NCBI RefSeq assembly: GCF_900172365.1
Contig: NZ_FWFJ01000010.1
Span: 1 to 64,000, forward strand
DNA from: Roseovarius gaetbuli
GTDB taxonomy: Bacteria > Pseudomonadota > Alphaproteobacteria > Rhodobacterales > Rhodobacteraceae
Length of the DNA stretch: 64,000 nucleotides
Direction of reading: 5' to 3'
Part shown: piece after piece, positions 42,978 through 49,653 of the stretch
Numbering within the stretch: position 1 is the stretch's first letter
Layout of the letters: each line of letters begins with the position of its first letter
Position numbers and translations under genes: made by a program
The notes under the pieces: model-generated
Seen by the model: only the letters and a program-made list of their open reading frames with translations
The model's database searches: none
Told to the model about the DNA's origin: nothing

Positions 42978-44294
42978 TCAGGTGATATAATGCAGCGCGT
43001 CGAAACCCTGACGCCAGGCCGAAACCTCTGGCAAAAGCGCGCTCGCGTCATTGCTGCGCAGCGCCTGTGCGATAAGCCCTGCCATGCGCGGGGCGTCATC
43101 CGGGGTTACCCCCCACCGCACCAGTTCCGGCGTGCCGATGCGCAAGCCGTTCATGTCCCCCGCCACCGGATCAATCGGAAGGCCGATACCACAGGCCAGA
43201 AACCCGGCCTTGCGCAGGGTCTTTGACGCCGCCTGACCGCCGCCAAACCCGGCGGCTGCAATCGCGAACTGATGCGAATTGGTGGCCCCCTGCGCACCCT
43301 TGAACACCGGCAGCCCCTCGGCCTCCAGAGCGGCGGCAAGCGCTTGCGCCACGGCCACCATCTGCGCTGCGTAGGCCACGCCATGGGCGCGCCAGTCGAG
43401 CAACGTCACCGCCAAAGCCGCCGATTTGGCCGCGTCGAAATTGGCCGTCATGCCCGGAAAGGCAATCGCATCAAGGCGCTCGGCAAGGGCGGCGTCATTG
43501 CTGACGATCAAGCCGCCCGCCGGGCCGCCAAGGCTTTTATAGGTGCTCATTGTCATCATATGCGCGCCCTCGGCCAGTGGGTTGCGCCAGGCCTTGCCGG
43601 CGATGATCCCGCATTGATGTGCCGCATCAAACAACAGCTTCGCGCCGACCTCATCGGCAATCGCGCGGACCTCGCGCACCGGATGTTCAAACAGATTGAG
43701 GCTGGCGCCAAGCGTGATCAGTTTTGGGCGCTCCTTGCGCGCCAGGTCTGCCAGACCGGCCAGATCGACGGTATAGCCATCTGAATCGACCGGCGCCTCG
43801 ATGATCTGCAGCCCATAAAGCCCGGCACAGCCGCCCGCATGATGTGTCACATGCCCGCCGACGCTGGCCGGGGGGGCGATGATCGTATCGCCGGGTTTGC
43901 AGGTCGCCATGAAGCCGTAGAGATTGGCAATCGCGCCCGAGGGCACGCGGATTTCGGCAAACTTGGCCTCGAATACTTCGGCGGCGAGGCTGGCGGCAAT
44001 CACCTCGATTTCCTCGATCGCCTCAAGCCCCATTTCGTACTTATCCCCCGGATAGCCAAGCGAAGGCCGCGAGCCGATGCCGCTGGCCAAAAGCGCCTCG
44101 GCGCGTGGGTTCATCACGTTGGTGGCGGGGTTGAGGTTGAAGCACTCGGCCTCGTGGATGCGCCGATTGTTGGCGGCAAGCGCCTCGATACGGGCGGCGA
44201 TACTTGCGCTGTCCTCGGCCTCCGTGCGCGCGGCAAGGGTTTGAACAAGGTCTTCGCAGTGGGCAGGCACCCAAGCGCGGCGGGCCAATGTCAT
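42978..44294 (-). CDS. Serine hydroxymethyltransferase-like PLP enzyme (divergent paralogue)
   Basis: This 438-residue fold-type I PLP protein is related to GlyA but distinct. The PLP-lysine segment is MMTMSTYKSLGGPAGGLIVS instead of THKTLRGPRGG, and the DAAHQCGIIAG block holds the PLP-pyridine Asp. The block matching ASENF in GlyA reads NPATNV, so the catalytic Glu of SHMT is missing; LGYPGDKYEMG replaces AEGYPGKRYYGG. It may cleave a beta-hydroxy amino acid without folate. The start at 44294 has GGGAG eight bases upstream; a 10-residue longer form is possible. It is divergent from a LysR gene. Confidence 0.75.
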   Translation of the reverse strand: MTLARRAWVPAHCEDLVQTLAARTEAEDSASIAARIEALAANNRRIHEAECFNLNPATNVMNPRAEALLASGIGSRPSLGYPGDKYEMGLEAIEEIEVIAASLAAEVFEAKFAEIRVPSGAIANLYGFMATCKPGDTIIAPPASVGGHVTHHAGGCAGLYGLQIIEAPVDSDGYTVDLAGLADLARKERPKLITLGASLNLFEHPVREVRAIADEVGAKLLFDAAHQCGIIAGKAWRNPLAEGAHMMTMSTYKSLGGPAGGLIVSNDAALAERLDAIAFPGMTANFDAAKSAALAVTLLDWRAHGVAYAAQMVAVAQALAAALEAEGLPVFKGAQGATNSHQFAIAAAGFGGGQAASKTLRKAGFLACGIGLPIDPVAGDMNGLRIGTPELVRWGVTPDDAPRMAGLIAQALRSNDASALLPEVSAWRQGFDALHYIT

Positions 44295-44373
44295 TTTGAA
44301 ATCTCCCTGACTGGTTTGCGTCACTCTGGCGCGCGGCGGCTTGCCTGCGCAAATCAGATTATGTAAAAATCAG

Positions 44374-44388
44374 CTTAGAAAAACTAAG
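44374..44388. promoter_or_regulatory. Probable LysR-type operator in the divergent promoter
   Basis: CTTAG-AAAAA-CTAAG is a perfect 5-5-5 inverted repeat fitting the T-N11-A LysR box. It sits 10 bases before the LysR start and about 80 bases from the SHMT-like start, so binding could repress the regulator's own gene and affect the enzyme gene. Confidence 0.55.
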
Positions 44389-44397
44389 GCTAGATAA

Positions 44398-45279
44398 ATG
44401 TCCGTTTCCCCGCCGCGCCCCAAGGGCCCGCCGCTCAACGCCCTGCGCGCCTTTGAGGCCGCGGCGCGGCTTGGCGGCTTTGCCAATGCCGCTGACGAGC
44501 TTTGCGTGACGCCGGGGGCGGTGTCGCAGCATATCAAGGCGCTTGAGGAGTGGATCGGGGCCGATCTCTTTGAGCGCCGCTCGCAGGGCGTGCGCCTGAG
44601 TGCCTTTGGTGCCGAGGTCGCACCCGGATTTGCCGAGGCCTTCGATGCAATGGGCGCGGCGGTGCATGGCATGCGCGCGGCGGCGCGCCACAAGACCCTG
44701 CATATCGCGGCCCTGCCGAGCGTGGCGCAGCTTTGGCTTTCGCCGCGCCTGCCAAAGGTACGCGCGGCCTTGCCAGAGTTAAGCATTTCGGTCTCGGCGG
44801 TTGAGGCCCCGCCCAATCTTGCGCGCGAATTGTTTGACTTGAGCCTGTTCATCCGCCGCCCCACCGGGGGCCTGCGCGAAACGGTTCTGGCGGAGGATGT
44901 GATCTTTCCGGTTTGCACGTCGGTGATTGCCGCGCGCCTTCATGGGCCCGCCGACCTCATGAATGAGACGCTGTTGCATGACGCGCTCTGGCCCGAGGAT
45001 TGGGCGATCTGGGGCAAGGCTGCGCTGCCCGGTCAGACCCTGCCGGACAAGGGCCCGCGCTTTTCGCTTTATAGCATTGCCTTGGAAGAGGCGCGCAACG
45101 GCGCGGGTGTTCTGATGGGGCATCAGTCGCTGGTAGAGGCGGCGCTTGCGCGTGGTGATCTTGTGGCACCCTTTGCCGAAAAGGTCGAAACCGGCAAGGC
45201 CCTGGTGCTTGATCGGGCGGGCTTTGAGGGCGGGCCAAATCACCTGGCGCAGGTTCTGACGTTGCTGCAAGAGGCGTGA
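44398..45279 (+). CDS. LysR-family transcriptional regulator (GcvA-like)
   Basis: This 293-residue protein starts with a winged HTH (residues 12-72: LNALRAFEAAARLGGFANAA, VTPGAVSQHIKALEEWIGAD, FERRSQGVRL). A LysR substrate-binding domain follows from about 95 (LHIAALPSVAQLWLSPRLPK). The P-L-N-A-L-R-A-F-E opening is typical of the GcvA subgroup, whose members often govern amino-acid genes. It is divergent from the SHMT-like gene with a palindrome between them, so it probably controls that gene. Confidence 0.88.
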   Translation: MSVSPPRPKGPPLNALRAFEAAARLGGFANAADELCVTPGAVSQHIKALEEWIGADLFERRSQGVRLSAFGAEVAPGFAEAFDAMGAAVHGMRAAARHKTLHIAALPSVAQLWLSPRLPKVRAALPELSISVSAVEAPPNLARELFDLSLFIRRPTGGLRETVLAEDVIFPVCTSVIAARLHGPADLMNETLLHDALWPEDWAIWGKAALPGQTLPDKGPRFSLYSIALEEARNGAGVLMGHQSLVEAALARGDLVAPFAEKVETGKALVLDRAGFEGGPNHLAQVLTLLQEA

Positions 45280-45358
45280 AGCGTGCCATTCGCCTCTGGC
45301 CAATGCCGCCCGGCTGCGCTATCCGGGCCGGGCTATAGCCGCGAAAAGGGGGCAGCTG

Positions 45359-46507
45359 ATGTCCGACACTGTGCCATTTGAAAAACCCGGCCCCGTCGAG
45401 GCCAACCTCAAGAGCGCGATTGCGTCGACCGAAGAGATCATCGTCGAGGCCCGCGCCGGGCGGATGTTCATCCTTGTCGATCACGAGGACCGCGAGAACG
45501 AAGGCGACCTTGTGATTGCCGCCGAATTCGCCACGCCCGAGGCGATCAATTTCATGGCCATGCACGGGCGCGGTTTGATCTGTCTGCCGATGACCTCCGA
45601 GCGGGTTGACCGGCTTGGCCTGCCGATGATGGCGGTCAACAATTCGTCTCGCCACGAGACCCCGTTCACCGTGTCGATCGAGGCGCGCGAAGGCGTGAGC
45701 ACCGGGATTTCGGCCGCCGACCGCGCGCTGACCGTCGCCGTGGCGATCAATGAACAGAACACCATGGCGGCGCTATCGACGCCCGGCCATATCTTTCCGC
45801 TGCGTGCACGCGCGGGCGGCGTCTTGATCCGTGCGGGTCATACCGAGGCGGCGGTCGATATTTCGCGTCTGGCCGGGCTGAACCCCGCTGGCGTGATCTG
45901 TGAAATCCTGAAGGAAGACGGCACCATGGCGCGGCTGCCGGATCTGATCGGTTTTGGCGAAAAGCATGGTCTCAAGATCGGCACGATTTCCGACCTCATC
46001 GCCTATCGCCACAAGCATGACAACCTGATCACCGAAGTGCGCCACGAGACCGTCGAGTCGAGCCATGGTGGTACCTGGGAGATGCGGATTTTTGCCGACC
46101 AGATCACCGGCACCGAGCATGTCGTGCTGAGCAAGGGCGACATCACCGACGGCAAGCCGGTGCTGGCGCGCACCCATGCGCTCAACGCTCTTGAGGATGT
46201 GCTTGGCATTGGCCTTGAGGCGTCTGCCAAGGGCGGGCCGACCGGCAAGCTGACCCGCGCGATGGAGATCATCGCGGCCGAGGGGCGCGGCGCCGTGTTC
46301 CTGTTTCGCCAGCCCCGCCCGAAGCTTTCGGGCGAGATGGAGGATGACGACACCCCGCGCACGATCAAACAGACCGGGCTTGGCGCGCAGATCATGTCGA
46401 CCATGGGTGTGCACGATCTGATCCTTTTGACCGATAGCCCCCAGACCCGGTATCTTGGCCTTGATGCCTATGGCATTTCCATCACCGGCACCCGCCCCAT
46501 CACATAG
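45359..46507 (+). CDS. ribB: 3,4-dihydroxy-2-butanone-4-phosphate synthase with degenerate GTP cyclohydrolase II domain (RibBA/RibBX type)
   Basis: This is a 382-residue protein. The N-terminal RibB domain (about 20-225) is complete, with ILVDHEDRENEGDLVIAAEF, GRGLICLPMT, TPGHIFPLRARAGGVLIRAG and HTEAAVDISRLAGL. It makes the four-carbon precursor of riboflavin from ribulose 5-phosphate. The C-terminal half resembles RibA, but the region that should hold the zinc-binding cysteines (SECLTGDVFGSLRCDC in active enzymes) reads THALNALEDVLGIGLEASAK, with no Cys. GTP cyclohydrolase activity is therefore probably absent, as described for RibBX of rhizobia. It is followed by ribH and nusB. Confidence 0.9.
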   Translation: MSDTVPFEKPGPVEANLKSAIASTEEIIVEARAGRMFILVDHEDRENEGDLVIAAEFATPEAINFMAMHGRGLICLPMTSERVDRLGLPMMAVNNSSRHETPFTVSIEAREGVSTGISAADRALTVAVAINEQNTMAALSTPGHIFPLRARAGGVLIRAGHTEAAVDISRLAGLNPAGVICEILKEDGTMARLPDLIGFGEKHGLKIGTISDLIAYRHKHDNLITEVRHETVESSHGGTWEMRIFADQITGTEHVVLSKGDITDGKPVLARTHALNALEDVLGIGLEASAKGGPTGKLTRAMEIIAAEGRGAVFLFRQPRPKLSGEMEDDDTPRTIKQTGLGAQIMSTMGVHDLILLTDSPQTRYLGLDAYGISITGTRPIT

Positions 46508-46518
46508 GTTGATCCAAA

Positions 46519-47064
46519 ATGGCCGAAAAAGAATATTGCCTGCCGCGCGCTGAATTTGACAAGCCGGTCAAACTGCTCATCGTGGTGGCGCCGTTTTACC
46601 GCGATATCGCCGATAACCTGATCGCCGGTGCACAGTCGGAAATCGAAGCTTCTGGCGGCACCTGGGATCTGGTCGAAGTGCCCGGCGCGCTTGAATTGCC
46701 CACCGCCATCGGCATTGCCGAGCGGATGTCGAACTTTGACGGCTACGTCGCGCTTGGCTGTGTGATTCGGGGCGAGACCACGCATTACGAGACCGTCTGT
46801 AACGACAGCTCGCGCGGGATCACCCTGCTGGGGCTTCAGGGGCTGTGCATCGGCAATGGCATCCTGACGGTGGAAAATCGCGCCCAGGCCGAAGTGCGCG
46901 CCGACCCGAAAGCGATGAACAAAGGGGCAGGGGCGGCGGCCGCGGCCTTGCATCTTATCGCGCTCAGCCGTAAGTGGGGCGCTTCGCGCAAGGGCGTGGG
47001 GTTTGTTCCCTCGACCGAAGAATACAAGCTGGCAGGCGAGCCGAAGGATACCCCCAAAGCATGA
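46519..47064 (+). CDS. ribH: 6,7-dimethyl-8-ribityllumazine synthase
   Basis: This 181-residue enzyme condenses the RibB product with the pyrimidine to form lumazine. Motifs include PFYRDIADNLIAGAQSEIEA, VEVPGALELPTAIGIA (substrate loop) and ALGCVIRGETTHYETVCNDS, with the catalytic His in THYE. It has a C-terminal extension of about 20 residues beyond common 157-residue forms. It lies 11 bases after ribB and overlaps nusB by ATGA. Confidence 0.93.
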   Translation: MAEKEYCLPRAEFDKPVKLLIVVAPFYRDIADNLIAGAQSEIEASGGTWDLVEVPGALELPTAIGIAERMSNFDGYVALGCVIRGETTHYETVCNDSSRGITLLGLQGLCIGNGILTVENRAQAEVRADPKAMNKGAGAAAAALHLIALSRKWGASRKGVGFVPSTEEYKLAGEPKDTPKA

Positions 47065-47558
47065 CGACCCCCGATCTCGAGAATAACGGCCCGGTCTCTG
47101 GCAACCAGAAACGCAAAATGCGCTCTGCGGCGCGGCTTTATGCGGTGCAGGCGCTGTTTCAGATGGAGCATTCGAACCAGACCGTCGATGCGGTCTGTGC
47201 GGAATTCCTTGAGCACCGGTTCGGCGCCGAAGTGGATGAGGGCGTGGACATGGCCGAGGGCGATGTCGATCTGTTTCGCACCCTGCTTGAGGATTCGGTC
47301 AACTGGCAGGCGCGGATCGACCAGATGACCGATCGTGCGCTGGTGGCCAAATGGCCGATTGCGCGGATTGACCCGACCTTGCGCGCCCTCTTTCGCGCAG
47401 CAGGCGCCGAAATGACCCAATCCGACACGCCGCCGCGCGTGGTGATCATGGAATACGTCGATGTTGCCAAGGCGTTTTATCCCGATGGCAAGGAGGCGAA
47501 ATTCGTCAACGCCGTGCTTGATCACATGGCGCATGAGGCCAAACCCGAGGGGTTTTGA
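47061..47558 (+). CDS. nusB: Transcription antitermination factor NusB
   Basis: This 165-residue all-helical RNA-binding protein binds boxA of rRNA operons with NusE. RSAARLYAVQALFQMEHSNQ is the conserved N-terminal helix block and VVIMEYVDVAKAFYPDGKEA then FVNAVLDHMA the C-terminal signature. The ATG at 47061 overlaps the ribH stop. A ribH-nusB pair is a widespread arrangement. Confidence 0.93.
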   Translation: MTTPDLENNGPVSGNQKRKMRSAARLYAVQALFQMEHSNQTVDAVCAEFLEHRFGAEVDEGVDMAEGDVDLFRTLLEDSVNWQARIDQMTDRALVAKWPIARIDPTLRALFRAAGAEMTQSDTPPRVVIMEYVDVAKAFYPDGKEAKFVNAVLDHMAHEAKPEGF

Positions 47559-47581
47559 CCTGCGGGGCGTTTCCAGACGGA

Positions 47582-47606
47582 GCGCGCCAGGGCGCGCAGG
47601 TTTTTT
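47582..47606 (+). terminator. Rho-independent terminator after nusB
   Basis: GCGCGC (47582-47587) pairs with GCGCGC (47592-47597) across CAGG, followed by AGG and six Ts (47601-47606), 24 bases after the nusB stop. Confidence 0.75.
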
Positions 47607-47618
47607 GCGAGAGTGAAT

Positions 47619-47667
47619 GAGGGGCGCTGCCCCTCAAACTCCCCGGAGTGTTTTTGCCAAGAAGAAG
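47619..47667 (+). repeat. Interspersed intergenic repeat, copy E (hairpin plus core)
   Basis: A GAGGGGC-gct-GCCCCTC hairpin (47619-47635) is followed by AAACT and the core CCCCGGAGTGTTTTTGCCAA plus GAAGAAG (47641-47667). This is the same two-part layout as copy A. Confidence 0.7.
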
Positions 47668-47782
47668 CAGGCGCCGCTTTTCGGGCGAAAAAGCGCGCGT
47701 CTTAACGCTAAGTTAGCCATTTTCTTGGGAAGATGGGAGAAATCGGTTATACTTGCAACACACCGTCGAAGGATTCGCCCTA

Positions 47783-48118
47783 ATGCCCAAGCTCGTTCGC
47801 CTCTACATTACGCAGGTTGCCATTGGATTTGGCCTTGCCGGTGTGTTTGTGGCGATGCTCTTGTGGTTCAATATCGCAAATCTTTGGCATCTGGTCACCC
47901 ATTCCGACAAGGGCCTGCTCGCCGTTGCCATCCTTTGGTTTGCCAATGGGATCGTCTTTGCGGGGGTTCAGTTTGGCATTGCCGTGATGCGGATGAAGGA
48001 TGACGACGATGACGAGCCACGCGGCGGTCACCGCCAGCATCTTATGCAGCGTGAGTATGCGGTGATCCCGATCCCCGTGAATCAGGGGCGAAAGAACAAC
48101 GCTTGGCGCAGGCGCTAA
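47783..48118 (+). CDS. Small inner-membrane protein, conserved hypothetical
   Basis: This 111-residue protein has two membrane helices (about 6-30 ITQVAIGFGLAGVFVAMLLW and 50-72 GLLAVAILWFANGIVFAGVQ), then an acidic stretch (MKDDDDDEPRGG) and a basic C-terminus (QGRKNNAWRRR). No function is recognised. The start at 47783 (MPKLVRLYI) places a basic residue before the first helix; a 10-residue upstream extension is possible. Confidence 0.72.
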   Translation: MPKLVRLYITQVAIGFGLAGVFVAMLLWFNIANLWHLVTHSDKGLLAVAILWFANGIVFAGVQFGIAVMRMKDDDDDEPRGGHRQHLMQREYAVIPIPVNQGRKNNAWRRR

Positions 48119-48160
48119 GGCGCCTATCCTTCAAACGTATCAAATCCTGAAGAGACGACC

Positions 48161-48333
48161 GGCGGAAAAGGTGTGACGGGCCCGCACGCAGCCGTTTGGT
48201 TATCTCATTCCCGAGGACCTGTATGTACAGGTGGGCACCGGTTAAACGGACCACGGTCCGGACAGAGCCAGCTCCCTCGGAATTGCTTAAGGCCACCGGA
48301 ATGCAACCGTTCACGAGAAGGGCAGCACCCGCC
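48161..48333 (+). ncRNA. Candidate structured RNA, possibly 6S RNA (ssrS)
   Basis: This 290-base gene-free stretch has several complementary segments consistent with a long irregular rod: GGCGG (48161) with CCGCC (48329), GGTT/CATTCC (48198-48211) with GGAATG/AACC (48298-48308), and CCGAGG (48211) with CCTCGG (48275). Local hairpins are also present: ACCTG-tatgta-CAGGT (48217-48232) and CGGACC-AC-GGTCCG (48247-48260). A large unpaired 3' segment (AATTGCTTAAGGCCACC) would lie opposite, as in the central bubble of 6S RNA. Identity as 6S is inferred from shape only; strand is assumed. Confidence 0.4.
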
Positions 48334-48382
48334 ACAGATCATAGTTAGGGCTTGCAGAGCGCCACGACAAGGGGTTGATTGC

Positions 48383-48397
48383 GTTCGTGGTTTGTTC
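48383..48397 (+). promoter_or_regulatory. LexA (SOS) operator upstream of mmcB
   Basis: GTTC-GTGGTTT-GTTC matches exactly the direct repeat GTTC-N7-GTTC known as the LexA box in Rhodobacter and other alphaproteobacteria. It ends 11 bases before the mmcB ATG, where a bound repressor would block transcription. Confidence 0.85.
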
Positions 48398-48408
48398 ATA
48401 ATTCACAT

Positions 48409-48852
48409 ATGGAGCAAATCAGCGATCAAACCCTGCTGCCGGGGCAACTTCTGGCGCGCGGCGTGTGCCGCCATCTGCGCAGTCATGACTTTGATTCCAT
48501 TGTGGAATTCACCCCGGAACGGGGGCGGCGTGTGGATGTTATGGCGCTTGGCCCCAAGGGGGAAATCTGGGTGGTAGAGTGCAAGTCAAGCCGCGCCGAT
48601 TTCATGTCGGATGGCAAGTGGCAGGGCTATCTGCAATGGTGCGACCGATACTTTTGGGCGGTCGACTCGGATTTTCCGGTCGAGTTGCTGCCCGATGGCA
48701 CCGGATTGATCATGGCCGATTCCTATAGCGCCGAGATTATTCGGATGGGGCCTGAAACCCGCCTTGCGGCGGCACGGCGGGCGGCGCTTACGCGCAGGTT
48801 TGCCCGCCATGCGGCGCGGCGCCTGCAGTCGGTGCTTGATCCGCGCTTATGA
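48409..48852 (+). CDS. mmcB: MmcB-family DNA repair nuclease-like protein
   Basis: This 147-residue protein has a PD-(D/E)XK-like core: RVDVMALGPKGEIWVVECKS (Asp, then E-x-K) followed by SRADFMSDGKWQGYLQWCDR. MmcB was named in Caulobacter as an SOS-induced mitomycin C resistance factor. The perfect LexA box just upstream agrees with that. The start at 48409 directly follows the operator; the 10-residue longer version would run through it. Its stop abuts the end of the convergent DUF6324 gene. Confidence 0.85.
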   Translation: MEQISDQTLLPGQLLARGVCRHLRSHDFDSIVEFTPERGRRVDVMALGPKGEIWVVECKSSRADFMSDGKWQGYLQWCDRYFWAVDSDFPVELLPDGTGLIMADSYSAEIIRMGPETRLAAARRAALTRRFARHAARRLQSVLDPRL

Positions 48853-49035
48853 GGATTTGGCACGCGCCGCCTTGGCCGAAGATATCAGTTCAGAGGCGAT
48901 TTCCTCGGCCTCTTCCGGGGTGAAATCCATTGGGATTTCAACGCCTTGACCTTCAACGTAAAGACGCACCATGCCTTGATCGGTTGGCCCGATTTGCAGG
49001 TTTGCTTCGATATAGCTTTCGCTGTTGATGCCCAT
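48847..49035 (-). CDS. DUF6324 family small protein
   Basis: This 62-residue acidic protein (MGINSESYIEANLQIGPTDQ, then GMVRLYVEGQGVEIPMDFTP, EEAEEIASELISSAKAARAK) corresponds to DUF6324, a short protein common in Rhodobacterales. It has a clear GGAG-type site (AAGGAGGC on the minus strand). The function is unknown. Confidence 0.8.
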   Translation of the reverse strand: MGINSESYIEANLQIGPTDQGMVRLYVEGQGVEIPMDFTPEEAEEIASELISSAKAARAKSS

Positions 49036-49256
49036 GGCTGCCTCCTTGAAACAGGCGATGAGCTACTCTTTTCCCTCTTGCTTGGCAAGCGCCTTCGCGG
49101 TTTGCCGGGCCACGCGGTCAGAGGTTTTCCCGCCCTGCGCTTGCCAGGTGCAAGGCGGCTGCGCCCGTCTTGACCGGACATTGTTGAACAAAGCTTGGAA
49201 ATCACGCTCTAAGAGGCTTGCAATCGGGCGTGGGAAAAGCTAATTCGCCCCCCAGT

Positions 49257-49333
49257 GCCGCCTTAGCTCAGTTGGTTAGAGCGCTGGATTGTGGATCCAG
49301 AGGTCCCCCGTTCAAGCCGGGGAGGCGGTACCA
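49257..49333 (+). tRNA. tRNA-His (GTG anticodon)
   Basis: This is a 77-base cloverleaf. The acceptor GCCGCCT pairs with AGGCGGT, the D-arm is GCTC...GAGC, the anticodon stem CTGGA-TTGTGGA-TCCAG carries anticodon GTG, the T-arm CCCCG-TTCAAGC-CGGGG is perfect, and CCA is encoded. Position 73 is A and there is no G at -1 able to pair with it, the unusual tRNA-His form reported for alphaproteobacteria. Confidence 0.95.
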
Positions 49334-49347
49334 TCCCACCCTATGAT

Positions 49348-49653
49348 TTAATTGACCGGTGCGATCGTCACGCTTTGGCGCAGGGTTCCGCTGTCGCGGT
49401 CATAAATCAGAATGCGGTCATCGGTGGTGACAATCGCATACCATCCGGTGCCTTGGGTAAAGGCCGTGGCGCGCGCGCCGTCGGGCAGGGTGACCGCCTC
49501 TGGCAGGCTTGGTGCGTCATTGCCCCAGAAGCGGATGACAAACAGTGTAATGATCACTAGAAGGCCAACAATCATCGTGGCGGTCAGTGTCGTGACCAGC
49601 CGCGTCAGAAATTTCAGCATCGCCGGGTTGACCGGCTGAGGGGTATCATCCAT
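49348..49653 (-). CDS. DUF6476-like small membrane-anchored protein
   Basis: This 101-residue protein has a single membrane helix (about 22-44, LTATMIVGLLVIITLFVIRF) and a periplasmic C-terminal half (GWYAIVTTDDRILIYDRDSG). The ATG (complement 49651-49653) shares bases with the ATG of rluD on the other strand (CATG), so the longer annotated frame inside rluD is not plausible. The function is unknown. Confidence 0.75.
   Translation of the reverse strand: MDDTPQPVNPAMLKFLTRLVTTLTATMIVGLLVIITLFVIRFWGNDAPSLPEAVTLPDGARATAFTQGTGWYAIVTTDDRILIYDRDSGTLRQSVTIAPVN

Noticed and set aside
48161..48333. tmRNA, SRP RNA or RNase P RNA as identity of the structured stretch
   Set aside because: No tag-peptide frame, no SRP GGAAGGAAGCA-type loop and no RNase P GAGGAAAGTCC motif could be found; only the rod-like pairing remains.
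48885..49205. 106-codon minus-strand ORF overlapping DUF6324 (basic, KRRAGKPLTAWPGKPRRR)
   Set aside because: It overlaps DUF6324 in another frame, and that gene has better codon use and family match. A short alternative frame in 49060-49190 is possible but unsupported.
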